A stretch of DNA of 59,567 nt from Bacteroides sp. (GCF_030151085.1 NZ_JASLER010000027.1:1-59567); one strand, 5' to 3'. Counted from the first letter of the stretch, positions 17,294 through 25,217 are shown. Numbers and translations: made by a program. Notes: generated from the letters alone by a model not told the origin.

Positions 17294-18232
17294 ATGAGTA
17301 ATCTTATTTTTCCTCCATATCTGCAAGAGGGTGACCGTGTCATCATCCTTTCTCCTTCCAGCAAAATAGACAAGTCTTTTTTGAGGGGAGCCACCAAACG
17401 TTTGAAGTCTTGGGGGCTAGAAGTAGTATTGGCAAAGAACGCCGGTAGTGCGAATGGCACTTATGCAGGTAGTATCCGCCAGCGTGTGAAGGATTTGCAA
17501 GATGCGATGGATGACGAAAAAGCCAAAGTTATATTCTGTAGCCGGGGAGGATACGGTGTAGTGCACCTGATGGACAAACTAAACTTTACCAAGTTCAAAA
17601 AACATCCCAAATGGCTCATCGGATTCAGTGACATTACAGCTCTGCATAATTTGTTTCAACAGAATGGCTTTGCATCGTTGCATGCCCCTATGGCACGCCA
17701 CTTGACGGTAGAGCCTGAGGATGATTTCTGTGCACAGGCTTTGAAAGATATCTTATTCGGCAATGCAATAAATGGTGAAGAAGCATTCAACTATGTTTGC
17801 CCGGCACACAAGTTGAACCATAAAGGAACAGGAGCAGGCATTTTGCGCGGTGGCAACCTGTCGGTTTTTTATGGATTACGCGGCACGCCATACGATATTC
17901 CTGCTGAGGGAACCATTCTTTTTATAGAAGATGTAGGCGAACGTCCTCATGCAGTAGAGCGCATGATGTATAATTTAAAGTTGGGTGGCATACTCGAAAA
18001 GCTTTCGGGACTTATCATCGGACAATTCACCGAATATGAAGAGAACAAATCTCTAGGAAAGGATTTATACGGTGCTTTGGCAGACTTAGTGAAAGAGTAT
18101 GATTATCCTATATGTTTTAATTTTCCTGTCGGTCACGTTACTATGAATGTTCCCTTAATCAATGGAGCACAAGTTACTTTGGAAGTTGGTAATAAAGAAG
18201 TCAAATTAAGTTTTAATACAGATAAAGGATGA
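17294..18232 (+). CDS. LD-carboxypeptidase family protein (peptidase S66)
   Basis: The 312-residue product matches LdcA-type enzymes, which trim the terminal D-alanine from murein tetrapeptides during wall recycling. MSNLIFPPYLQEGDRVIILSPSS is the typical start (quoted in part). RGGYGVVHLMDKLNF is followed by GFSDITALHN with the probable nucleophile serine (near 117), IEDVGERPHAVERMMYNL supplies the glutamate and PVGHV near the end the histidine. The start is set by the promoter box at 17264. It overlaps the next gene by 4 bases (ATGA), so translation is coupled with the M28 peptidase. Confidence 0.9.
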   Translation: MSNLIFPPYLQEGDRVIILSPSSKIDKSFLRGATKRLKSWGLEVVLAKNAGSANGTYAGSIRQRVKDLQDAMDDEKAKVIFCSRGGYGVVHLMDKLNFTKFKKHPKWLIGFSDITALHNLFQQNGFASLHAPMARHLTVEPEDDFCAQALKDILFGNAINGEEAFNYVCPAHKLNHKGTGAGILRGGNLSVFYGLRGTPYDIPAEGTILFIEDVGERPHAVERMMYNLKLGGILEKLSGLIIGQFTEYEENKSLGKDLYGALADLVKEYDYPICFNFPVGHVTMNVPLINGAQVTLEVGNKEVKLSFNTDKG

Positions 18233-19218
18233 AAAGGAATTATACATTTACCTCTCTGTTACTGTTACTTATCGTAGCGGCAGTGGCATGCAGCAATAAC
18301 AGCAAGAAAACTGCGGATAGCAGTGAGGAAGCTGAGACAAAGAGCGTTGCCAATGTACCTCAGTTCAATGCAGACAGTGCCTATCAGTATGTAAAGTCAC
18401 AAGTAGATTTCGGTCCACGTGTTCCGAATACGGATGCACATAAAGCATGTGGCGATTATTTAGCTCAGAAATTGGAGCAGTTCGGCGCAAAGGTTTATAA
18501 TCAGAATATCAACTTACCTGCCTACAATGGAACTTTACTGAAAGCACGAAATATAATCGGCGCCTACAAACCCGAAGCTAAAAAACGTATTGCTCTTTTC
18601 TCTCATTGGGATAGTCGTCCGTGGGCAGACCAAGACCCGGACGAAAAGAAACACTATACCCCAATTCTGGGTGCAAATGATGGTGCTAGTGGCGTGGGTG
18701 TGCTTCTCGAAATAGCACGTCAGATCCAGAAACAAGAACCTGAACTGGGCATTGACATTATTCTTGTAGATGCTGAGGATTATGGTACGCACAGTGCTTA
18801 CCAAGGCCAACATAAAGAAGAATCTTGGGGACTCGGTTCACAAGCATGGGCACGCAATCCTCATATAGAAGGTTATAACGCCCGTTTTGGTATCCTACTG
18901 GATATGGTAGGTGGTAAAGACCCGGAATTCCGTTACGAAAGATTATCCGAAGAGGTCGCCTCAAAAGTGAATCGTAAAGTATGGAAAGCAGCTAAACAGT
19001 TAGGTTATGATCGCTTCTTTGTCCCCAAAGATGGTGGTGAGGTTACAGACGACCATACGTTTATTAATCGTTATGCAAAGATTCCTACCATTGACATTGT
19101 GCCTTACAATTTCTTCGACCATTGGCACACAGAAAAAGATGATATGGATGCCATCAGCAAAGAAACTCTGCAAGCCGTAGGACAGACAGTGATGCAAGTT
19201 ATTTACAACGAGAAATAA
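18229..19218 (+). CDS. M28 family zinc peptidase / glutaminyl cyclase-like lipoprotein
   Basis: The 329-residue protein has a lipoprotein signal (MKRNYTFTSLLLLLIVAAVAC, lipobox cysteine at 21), so it is membrane-anchored outside the cytoplasm. The catalytic domain shows the M28 pattern: FSHWDSRPWADQD (about 124-136), GANDGASGVGVLLE with the bridging aspartate, DAEDYG with the acidic residue, and HWHTEKDD near 301 with the metal histidine. The arrangement resembles bacterial glutaminyl-peptide cyclotransferases as much as aminopeptidases, so either activity is possible. It is coupled by a 4-base overlap to the LD-carboxypeptidase and followed after 33 bases by sufE. Confidence 0.9.
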   Translation: MKRNYTFTSLLLLLIVAAVACSNNSKKTADSSEEAETKSVANVPQFNADSAYQYVKSQVDFGPRVPNTDAHKACGDYLAQKLEQFGAKVYNQNINLPAYNGTLLKARNIIGAYKPEAKKRIALFSHWDSRPWADQDPDEKKHYTPILGANDGASGVGVLLEIARQIQKQEPELGIDIILVDAEDYGTHSAYQGQHKEESWGLGSQAWARNPHIEGYNARFGILLDMVGGKDPEFRYERLSEEVASKVNRKVWKAAKQLGYDRFFVPKDGGEVTDDHTFINRYAKIPTIDIVPYNFFDHWHTEKDDMDAISKETLQAVGQTVMQVIYNEK

Positions 19219-19251
19219 TTATCCGAATATAAACTAAAGAATAGATAGACT

Positions 19252-19677
19252 ATGACCATCAACGAAGTACAAGATGAAGTTATCGCCGAATTCAACGATT
19301 TCGACGATTGGATGGACCGATATCAACTCCTTATCGACCTTGGAAATGAACAAGAACCACTTGACGAAAAATATAAAACAGAACAGAACCTGATTGAGGG
19401 ATGCCAAAGCCGTGTATGGCTTCAGGCAGATGAAAAAGATGGAAAGATTATCTTCCAGGCAGAAAGTGATGCACTGATTGTAAAAGGTATAATTTCATTG
19501 CTAATCAAAGTACTCTCCGGACATACAGCGGATGAGATTCTAAATGCCGATCTCTATTTTATTGATAAGATAGGATTGAAAGAACATCTTTCGCCCACCC
19601 GTAGCAACGGTTTATTATCTATGGTGAGGCAGATGCGGATGTATGCACTAGCATTCAAGGCAAAAGCAAGTAAATAA
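19252..19677 (+). CDS. sufE: SufE family cysteine desulfuration protein
   Basis: SufE (141 residues) takes sulfane sulfur from the cysteine desulfurase SufS and passes it to the Suf scaffold for Fe-S cluster assembly. The acceptor cysteine is Cys51 in LIEGCQSRVWL, and the C-terminal half has the family segment LIKVLSGHTADEILNADLYFIDKIGL in pieces. Length is normal. It is the last gene of a plus-strand run with two peptidase genes; no other suf gene is in the window. A nested palindrome between it and the convergent regulator gene probably ends transcription. Confidence 0.95.
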   Translation: MTINEVQDEVIAEFNDFDDWMDRYQLLIDLGNEQEPLDEKYKTEQNLIEGCQSRVWLQADEKDGKIIFQAESDALIVKGIISLLIKVLSGHTADEILNADLYFIDKIGLKEHLSPTRSNGLLSMVRQMRMYALAFKAKASK

Positions 19678-19732
19678 TTATTTTTAAACACTACTCCAAT
19701 AGGGATTCATTTACCTATAGATAGTGAAGTAT

Positions 19733-19790
19733 TTACTACATAGTAGTTTGTTAATTACCTATAGGTAGTTGATACACTACTATGTAGTAA
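19733..19790. terminator. Nested palindromes between convergent genes
   Basis: A 15-bp inverted repeat (19733-19747 and 19776-19790) encloses a perfect 12-bp palindrome, TACCTATAGGTA (19756-19767). A further half copy, TTACCTATAG, starts at 19711. It lies between the ends of sufE and the regulator gene and may terminate both, but the composition is AT-rich for a terminator and it could bind a protein instead. Confidence 0.55.
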
Positions 19791-19799
19791 TTTTATCAT

Positions 19800-20009
19800 C
19801 TACTCCTCCCCTTCTTTGTATTCCAATATATCTCCCGGCTGACAATCCAGTACTTTACATATAGCCTCAAGTGTAGAAAAACGAATCGCTTTTGCTTTTC
19901 CTGTTTTGAGGATGGAAAGGTTGGCTGGCGTGATGTCAATTTTCTCCGCTAACTCTCCCAAAGATATTTTTCTTCGGGCCATCATTATATCTAGGTTTAC
20001 TATAATCAT
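19800..20009 (-). CDS. Cro/CI-type helix-turn-helix regulator (YozG-like)
   Basis: This 69-residue protein is little more than a DNA-binding domain: ISLGELAEKIDITPANLSILKTG covers the helix-turn-helix (about 15-37, quoted in part), followed by FSTLEAICKVLDCQPGDILEY. Such short XRE regulators commonly accompany DUF2975 membrane proteins. It is the last gene of the minus-strand operon with the CPBP protease and three DUF2975 genes, separated from the preceding small membrane protein by 13 bases. It may autoregulate the operon; no operator is visible with certainty. Confidence 0.88.
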   Translation of the reverse strand: MIIVNLDIMMARRKISLGELAEKIDITPANLSILKTGKAKAIRFSTLEAICKVLDCQPGDILEYKEGEE

Positions 20010-20022
20010 ATAATTTACTCCC

Positions 20023-20247
20023 CTATTTTATCTTTTCTTCTTCTAATATAATCCACCAATTAGTATACCGTTTTGTCAGCCAATAATAAGCAAACACACA
20101 TAGATACATCCATATCATACTTATATAAATTTTCAACTTGCCTTCCAATAGCGGAAATATCAACAGAAAATAGATAGCACTTGCCACCAACAAAACTGCA
20201 ACAAGTCCAGCAAGGAAATACAAACTAACTTTGACTTTCTTCTTCAT
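20023..20247 (-). CDS. Small membrane protein of the CPBP/DUF2975 operon
   Basis: The 74-residue protein has two hydrophobic helices (about 7-32 and 38-57) and a charged C-terminus ending ILEEEKIK. I do not recognise a family. It is placed between the last DUF2975 gene (15 bases) and the regulator gene (13 bases), so it belongs to the operon. It lacks the EEQDLT tail of the DUF2975 proteins. Confidence 0.7.
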   Translation of the reverse strand: MKKKVKVSLYFLAGLVAVLLVASAIYFLLIFPLLEGKLKIYISMIWMYLCVFAYYWLTKRYTNWWIILEEEKIK

Positions 20248-20262
20248 TTCAAATCTCCTTTA

Positions 20263-20892
20263 CTAAACGGTTAAATCTTGTTCTTCCTTAATCTTCACGC
20301 CAACTGCAAATATTTCGGTAAATAGAACTATAATAATTAGTAACATCCAATCAGCAGACAAATGGAATTCTTTCATCTCATACCCCTTCAGAGCAATCTG
20401 TTTAGTCACTTCCAAATGATCCAACCACTCTACCAAGCTATTCAGAAAATGAAAGATCACAAATGAATAGGTAAAAACACGCATTCTGACTACATTCACC
20501 TGAGAGAACACATTACGTTTCGAGATAGCTATCAAGAGTCGCATTAAACAATAAATTCCACCCAAAATAGCAAAAGCAGAAAATCCTCCGACAATCATGA
20601 TAATAGAACTCCAAACCGACGGAAGTATAGGAACATCTATTTCTTCTATTCTATAAGGTACGTTTTCTTTTGTAAGACTATTAGTTAGAGAATCTAGTCG
20701 AGTTGTTTCCAAAGGCCTTACAGCTACAGCAACACTCCTATAAGAATTAAAAGTGTGTTCCTTCTGATATGTACTATTATAGCCTTCCATGAAACTGTCA
20801 GATACATCACCCCAACTTGCAATAATTGAAAATATAAACTGTGCTACAATTACCAATATTGCTAATATGCCTAATATTCTAAACTTCTTCAT
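20263..20892 (-). CDS. DUF2975 membrane protein (third paralogue)
   Basis: With the ATG at 20892 the product has 209 residues; a TTG 18 bases upstream is less likely. It has four probable membrane helices: near residues 3-25, a pair with a long extracytoplasmic loop between (about 30-95), then helices near 100-125, 140-160 and 180-200. The C-terminus is KIKEEQDLTV, almost the same as in the two upstream paralogues. Function of DUF2975 is not established. It is 18 bases after the second paralogue. Confidence 0.82.
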   Translation of the reverse strand: MKKFRILGILAILVIVAQFIFSIIASWGDVSDSFMEGYNSTYQKEHTFNSYRSVAVAVRPLETTRLDSLTNSLTKENVPYRIEEIDVPILPSVWSSIIMIVGGFSAFAILGGIYCLMRLLIAISKRNVFSQVNVVRMRVFTYSFVIFHFLNSLVEWLDHLEVTKQIALKGYEMKEFHLSADWMLLIIIVLFTEIFAVGVKIKEEQDLTV

Positions 20893-20910
20893 ATCATTAC
20901 CCTCAAGCAA

Positions 20911-21360
20911 TTAAATAGTTAAATCCTGTTCCTCTTTCATACGGATACCAATATGAAAGACAACTCCTAACATCATGATAAACAATCCTAGCAAATACAA
21001 AGTCGTATAGCTACCAAAACAACCATTGGTTGCAGATGTATAATGCTGAACCATACTTCCTAATGCCACAATAACCCCGATTATTTTTAAGTACTGAGCA
21101 TTCTTCATTACAAAGACTTCCCCTCTACGTACATTACGCACAAGTTTTACTATAAATACACTGACGCAAACCAAAACAATTGAGGGAGCAACAGTATAAG
21201 TAATCACAGAAAGTGAATAATCACCACCCTGTACTATATTATAAATAAGCTCGCAAGCACGAACAACCCCACTTATCATAAACCAATAACAGAAGACGGT
21301 AAGAATTGTAAGAACCTGTTTAAGTTTCTCACTTGTGTTCTTTGTTCTAAATAGTCCCAT
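20911..21360 (-). CDS. DUF2975 membrane protein (second paralogue)
   Basis: The 149-residue protein has four membrane helices and the shortest extracytoplasmic loop of the three paralogues. The cytoplasmic tail is RMKEEQDLTI. The ATG at 21360 is followed by MGLFRTKNTSEKLK, a positively charged cytoplasmic start. Genes on both sides lie within 18 bases. The repeated occurrence of related membrane proteins suggests either hetero-oligomers or tandem duplication followed by divergence. Confidence 0.83.
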   Translation of the reverse strand: MGLFRTKNTSEKLKQVLTILTVFCYWFMISGVVRACELIYNIVQGGDYSLSVITYTVAPSIVLVCVSVFIVKLVRNVRRGEVFVMKNAQYLKIIGVIVALGSMVQHYTSATNGCFGSYTTLYLLGLFIMMLGVVFHIGIRMKEEQDLTI

Positions 21361-21372
21361 ATTACTAAATAT

Positions 21373-22047
21373 TTAAATAGTTAAATCCTGTTCTTCTTTC
21401 ATTTTCAGTCCGATAGCAAACACTTCTCCTACAATCAGCGAACTAAGGCCAAGAACCAACATAGTAGTACCCACCACTTCTGAAATTCCCAAGTCATATC
21501 CATGAAGAGAGAACACCTCGCTCACACTACGATTACTAAGATAGGCAGAAAGAAATGAGCAACTGAAACCAACTATCAATACTATCCCCATTCTACGCAA
21601 ACGACGCACATTTTTCCAATTGAAGATATCAGATTTATTGATAGATATTATTAAGCGAAGAAATAATACAATAGCCCAGGTGTACATACCAAATTGCAAG
21701 AAAAAGAACAAAAACTTATTCAAAATCACCTCCCACACAGTAGGCTTTGTATCCACACTAATTGCCATTCCGGAATAAGTGGCAGGTATATATGTCCCTG
21801 TCTTTTCATTATAGACGGAATCTTGAAATATCGCACCACCATTTCCTGACATAGAGATCCCCCGAGGAACCAGACTGACATACTTTATATTCATAAGTTC
21901 TCTTTGCACAGTCAAGTCATCTTCATTTTCGACTGCAACCTGTACACCTAATTTGGCACCGACAATGACATAATAAGCAGTTTCTAACACCGAGTAACTC
22001 AGCACCAGCATCACTATTACACAAAGGATATTCAATCTTCTTTTCAT
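21373..22047 (-). CDS. DUF2975 membrane protein (first paralogue)
   Basis: The 224-residue protein has a first helix at about 5-28, a large extracytoplasmic region (about 30-105, including GISMSGNGGAIF), three further helices and the tail KMKEEQDLTI. Its ATG overlaps the stop of the CPBP protease gene by 4 bases, so the two are translationally coupled. That coupling and the shared tail make the protease and the DUF2975 proteins likely functional partners (inference). Confidence 0.84.
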   Translation of the reverse strand: MKRRLNILCVIVMLVLSYSVLETAYYVIVGAKLGVQVAVENEDDLTVQRELMNIKYVSLVPRGISMSGNGGAIFQDSVYNEKTGTYIPATYSGMAISVDTKPTVWEVILNKFLFFFLQFGMYTWAIVLFLRLIISINKSDIFNWKNVRRLRRMGIVLIVGFSCSFLSAYLSNRSVSEVFSLHGYDLGISEVVGTTMLVLGLSSLIVGEVFAIGLKMKEEQDLTI

Positions 22048-22838
22048 TCTTCAGTTATTGTATTTATTTTAGCAGATAATTTGTATTCATTCAGCTTCTT
22101 CAACGAAAACAGGAGCAGCCCTACAGCTACCACCAGACAAATCAGATAAGTCGGCTCTCCCAATAATTGAGCAGTAGTATCCACATTCGGGTAATTCAAA
22201 GCCAAATACACAGAAAGGCTGTTATTCAAGATGTGTATCAAGATACAGGGTATCAAGCTACCCGTTCTATAATAAAGCCAGGCAAACAGGAATCCCGAAA
22301 AACAAGCACCCACCACCTGTGCAGGATTTATATGAAAGATCCCGAATATCAAACCTGATATCAAAATAGCCTTAACCGGACTGTATTTTTTCAACAAGAC
22401 TTTTGTGATTGCACCACGAAACAGCAATTCTTCCAATATCGGCCCCAACACGGCAATACATAGAATACCCAACCAACCGGATTGTAATATATCAAATGTC
22501 TGCTCCATCCAATTAGGCAGAAATGTCAAAACAGACATCAGGAAGTCTATCATAAAAATAGAAGCTGCCCCGGCACACAGGCTCCAAGCCAAATAAGAGG
22601 AGGATACAAGTGAATACAGTTTTCTATCGCCAGTGAGATAATGCGTGCGCCACAAATACAACCCCATAAAAACAAAGCCTAACAGCATGGCTGGTGCTAA
22701 TGTTGAACTCGTAGCTTTGTCTACATCCAAACTGCCCGAAGTAATATATGTATATAACAGTCCGAAGGGTGAAGCTACCAATAGCCCCAACATTTGCATC
22801 AGAAAGTAAATCAAAACCAATTTAATAGCCGTCCACAT
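22044..22838 (-). CDS. CPBP family intramembrane metalloprotease
   Basis: The 264-residue polytopic protein carries the Abi/CAAX-protease motifs: EELLFRGAI with the paired glutamates and arginine (about 140-148), FGIFHINPAQ with the metal histidine, and HILNNSLSVY with the third motif. Such enzymes cut within membranes and in bacteria are linked to bacteriocin processing or immunity. The ATG at 22838 is preferred to an upstream TTG because TATCTTTG at 22863-22870 would place the transcript start between them. It heads an operon of six genes and overlaps the first DUF2975 gene by 4 bases. Confidence 0.92.
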   Translation of the reverse strand: MWTAIKLVLIYFLMQMLGLLVASPFGLLYTYITSGSLDVDKATSSTLAPAMLLGFVFMGLYLWRTHYLTGDRKLYSLVSSSYLAWSLCAGAASIFMIDFLMSVLTFLPNWMEQTFDILQSGWLGILCIAVLGPILEELLFRGAITKVLLKKYSPVKAILISGLIFGIFHINPAQVVGACFSGFLFAWLYYRTGSLIPCILIHILNNSLSVYLALNYPNVDTTAQLLGEPTYLICLVVAVGLLLFSLKKLNEYKLSAKINTITEE

Positions 22839-22862
22839 TGTTCTTTTCTGTTTAAAAGTTCG

Positions 22863-22870
22863 CAAAGATA
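22863..22870 (-). promoter_or_regulatory. -7 promoter box of the CPBP/DUF2975 operon
   Basis: TATCTTTG on the minus strand lies 24 nt before the CPBP ATG. It decides the start codon of that gene. The -33 element is weak. Confidence 0.6.
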
Positions 22871-22888
22871 CTTATTTTCTCTGTCAAT

Positions 22889-22981
22889 TCATGAAGCGGA
22901 AGCGATAACTCCCAACAACAACATCATTACTGTAGATAGTGATAACACCAATAATGTAATACTCATAAATGCTTTTCTCAT
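22889..22981 (-). CDS. Possible 30-residue hydrophobic peptide
   Basis: A short frame starts with ATG at 22981 and encodes MRKAFMSITLLVLSLSTVMM followed by ten more mostly hydrophobic residues ending in SAS. GGAAAGG lies about ten bases upstream of the start. It follows the DUF3836 gene by 31 bases on the same strand. The composition is that of a single membrane helix or signal-like peptide. It may be a chance frame or the remnant of a longer gene. Confidence 0.35.
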   Translation of the reverse strand: MRKAFMSITLLVLSLSTVMMLLLGVIASAS

Positions 22982-23012
22982 AACCTAAACCTTTCCTTAT
23001 ATTACTTATATA

Positions 23013-23498
23013 CTATTTTATCGCCAGAAGCAGCACGTCTTCATTATCAGTAGAGTGATCTACCAGCAGATTCCAATCATTATCTTTTTCATTCCACTTG
23101 TAGCTCAGGTAGTTTACACTATCACCGTCCTGCAAGTAAACTGCTTTCTCTCTTACATCCGAATAAGAAGTTGTTTTATTGTCCCACAATGCATATTCCA
23201 CATCTGTACCGGCTTCTGAGTAGTTATAGTTCAAGCAATAGGTTCGTTCGTAAGCCTGATCTATTTCATTCCATTTCAAAGTCTCTTTCTTCACTGTACG
23301 TCCGGCAGCATCATAAGTAAAATTATACTTCAAGTGGTTTTGCAAGAATTTACCATCCTCTACTTTATATACTATTTGAGATTCCACTTGATTACCGTTC
23401 ATCACTTCGTTGTAAGCAAATGCTTTCTGATTATTACCACAAAATGCATTAGTTACTAACGTTACTGCGAAGATTACTGTCATTGCTAAAGTTTTCAT
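23013..23498 (-). CDS. DUF3836 family secreted protein
   Basis: The 161-residue product has a signal peptide (MKTLAMTVIFAVTLVTNAFC) and the DUF3836 pattern of short beta repeats: NFTYDAAGRTVKKETLKWNEIDQAYERTY in parts, then LNYNYSEAGTDVEYALWD and YLSYKWNEKDNDWNL. The family is nearly restricted to Bacteroides and has no known function; a small secreted or surface protein is implied. The upstream DNA contains nested CGATAA/TTATCG inverted repeats close to the start, which may be operators, and a long repeat-rich spacer beyond. Confidence 0.88.
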   Translation of the reverse strand: MKTLAMTVIFAVTLVTNAFCGNNQKAFAYNEVMNGNQVESQIVYKVEDGKFLQNHLKYNFTYDAAGRTVKKETLKWNEIDQAYERTYCLNYNYSEAGTDVEYALWDNKTTSYSDVREKAVYLQDGDSVNYLSYKWNEKDNDWNLLVDHSTDNEDVLLLAIK

Positions 23499-23535
23499 AC
23501 CAATCTTATTTTATAAGTTATTCATATTTGTTTTT

Positions 23536-23561
23536 CGATAATCATTTATCGTTTTTCGATA
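23536..23561. promoter_or_regulatory. Overlapping inverted repeats upstream of DUF3836
   Basis: CGATAATCATTTATCG (23536-23551) and TATCGTTTTTCGATA (23547-23561) are two overlapping inverted repeats 38-63 bases upstream of the DUF3836 ATG, and further TTATCG/CGAAAAA copies occur to the right. They look like operator half-sites. Confidence 0.4.
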
Positions 23562-23818
23562 TGCAAATAAAATACCTTTTTTTGATATGACAAAGAAAAA
23601 CAGAAAATATTTATCGAAAAACAATAATAATAATGCGTTTTACGATAAATACACAGAAAAATCTATGTTGCGTGGGGCATCAGAAACCTGTTCGCCAATG
23701 TTCCCCATAAATAATGTACCACCCAACTCCCACTCTACACAAAAGTTTGTTTTCGAAAAAGCATCTGCCATCTGCCACACTTTTGCTTATACCGAATTAT
23801 CTTTCAATAGTTTACGCT

Positions 23819-23865
23819 GTTGCAGATACCTGTTGCAGATGGTTGCAGATGATTTTATCTGCAAC
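23819..23865. repeat. GTTGCAGAT repeats with inverted copy
   Basis: GTTGCAGAT occurs at 23819-23827, 23832-23840 and 23842-23850, and ATCTGCAAC at 23857-23865, so the last two can form a hairpin with a 6-nt loop. Confidence 0.65.
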
Positions 23866-24023
23866 ACTCCATTCTAGTCAGAAAAGAAAAGACGATAATC
23901 AAACACGAGAATACATAGTTTTAGCTTGAAGACAATATGAGTTAAATACTTAGTTCATAGCGCTGAACACTTTGTTTCCTATAGTAAAACAAAATATTTC
24001 AGCATATCAATACACTTTGTTTT

Positions 24024-24134
24024 GCTTGTTGAAATAAAGTATTCTGCTTGTTGAAACAAAGTGTTTTGCTTATTGAAACTAGTTGTACAGTTAGTTAAAA
24101 CAAATCGTTTTGGCTTGCTGAAACGATTTGTTTT
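24024..24134. repeat. Five-unit degenerate 22-nt tandem repeat
   Basis: Units of 22 nt related to GCTTGTTGAAACAAAGTGTT start at 24024, 24046, 24068, 24090 and 24113. Units 4 and 5 form a 14-bp hairpin (24097-24110 with 24121-24134). There are no unique spacers, so it is not CRISPR. Confidence 0.75.
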
Positions 24135-24153
24135 TCCATGTAGGAACAAATAA

Positions 24154-24191
24154 ACATCGAAACAGCAAGTGGACATCGAAACAGCAAGTGA
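24154..24191. repeat. Tandem 19-nt repeat
   Basis: ACATCGAAACAGCAAGTGG (24154-24172) is repeated at 24173-24191 with one change. GAAACAGCAAG resembles the complement of the CTTGCTGAAAC part of the 22-nt array next to it. Confidence 0.7.
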
Positions 24192-24283
24192 TATCAATCC
24201 TGCTACTCAACAAACATATAGTTTTGACGGGGTTTGAACCAAATCCAATCGAGAAGAGTAAAGAAGAAGCAAAAATCAGAGAG

Positions 24284-25210
24284 TTATTTTTCAAGTACAG
24301 CCTTTACCTCCGTTTCATCCTGGCGGATACGGGCAATAAGCTCTTCAACTGAATCGAACTTCAGTTCAGGGCGCATATAGCGGACAAAGGAAATACGCAT
24401 AGGCTGATTATAAATATCAGCATTAAAATGGAAGATGTTGACTTCAATACTGCGGTCAGTACCGTTAGCAAGAGTAGGACGATAACCGATGCTTAACATA
24501 CCTCCGTATCTTACACCATCAAGAAAAACATAAACGGCATAAACACCATCGGCAGGTATTATCTTATCCGGATCATTAACGCGAAGATTTGCTGTAGGGA
24601 AACCTATCTTACGGCCTACACGATAACCTCCCACCACCGTACCTTCTAAGAAGAAATTATAGCTTAAACATTCAGCAGCAGACGCAACATTGCCCTGTTG
24701 CAGAAAGTGACGGATCATAGAGGAACTGACAGTTATATTTTCATCAGATGAATAGGCACGTGCAAGCAGCACTTCCATTCCCATGTCTTGTCCGTAACGA
24801 ACATAATCCTCAAATCCTTCGCTACGGTTATGCCCGAAGCGATGATCATACCCCACGACCAAAGCCTGTATCTGATACCGATCTTTAAGTATCTGCATAA
24901 ACTGCTTTGCCGAGAGACGAGCCACCTCAGGAGTAAACTCAAGCATCATGCAGTAATCTATACCTGTTTCGGCAAGTAAAGCTACCTTCTCTTCGCAAGA
25001 AGTTAGCAGTTCAGGACGGTAATCGGCCTGCATCACTTTACGGGGATGTACAGGAAAGGTAATAACAGAGGAAGTAAGACCGCGTGCAGCAGCAACTTCG
25101 CGTACTTGTTCTATCAAGTAGCGATGTCCCCGATGTACCCCGTCGAAGAAGCCGATAGTAGCAACGCTCGGACAAAAGTCAATATCTGATGTTTCAGTAA
25201 AAAGTTGCAC
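24284..25210 (-). CDS. ribF: Bifunctional riboflavin kinase / FAD synthetase
   Basis: RibF (308 residues) phosphorylates riboflavin to FMN and adenylylates FMN to FAD. The N-terminal nucleotidyltransferase domain has ATIGFFDGVHRGHRYLIEQV (about 17-36) and the SSSMIRHFL motif near 160; the C-terminal flavokinase domain begins near 185 with GRKIGFPTANLRV, containing the PTAN motif. The start is GTG at 25208-25210, needed to keep the conserved N-terminus. It is the last gene of a minus-strand run after the calcium ATPase and a HAD phosphatase. Confidence 0.96.
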   Translation of the reverse strand: MQLFTETSDIDFCPSVATIGFFDGVHRGHRYLIEQVREVAAARGLTSSVITFPVHPRKVMQADYRPELLTSCEEKVALLAETGIDYCMMLEFTPEVARLSAKQFMQILKDRYQIQALVVGYDHRFGHNRSEGFEDYVRYGQDMGMEVLLARAYSSDENITVSSSMIRHFLQQGNVASAAECLSYNFFLEGTVVGGYRVGRKIGFPTANLRVNDPDKIIPADGVYAVYVFLDGVRYGGMLSIGYRPTLANGTDRSIEVNIFHFNADIYNQPMRISFVRYMRPELKFDSVEELIARIRQDETEVKAVLEK

Positions 25211-25217
25211 TTTCTAA

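Larger units (their letters stand above)
23499..24283. other. Repeat-rich spacer between DUF3836 and ribF
   Basis: This 785-base stretch has no convincing gene. It holds CGATAA inverted repeats beside the DUF3836 start (23536-23561), three GTTGCAGAT copies with one inverted copy (23819-23865), a degenerate 22-nt repeat array (24024-24134), a 13-14-bp hairpin (24097-24134) and a 19-nt tandem repeat (24154-24191). Frames present (for example 23587-23877) are compositionally odd and are not called. Confidence 0.6.

Noticed and set aside
23587..23877. 96-residue frame on the plus strand
   Set aside because: Asparagine-rich start, no family likeness, and it crosses the GTTGCAGAT repeats.
24024..24191. 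CRISPR array
   Set aside because: Units are degenerate and contiguous, with no unique spacers, and no cas genes are present.
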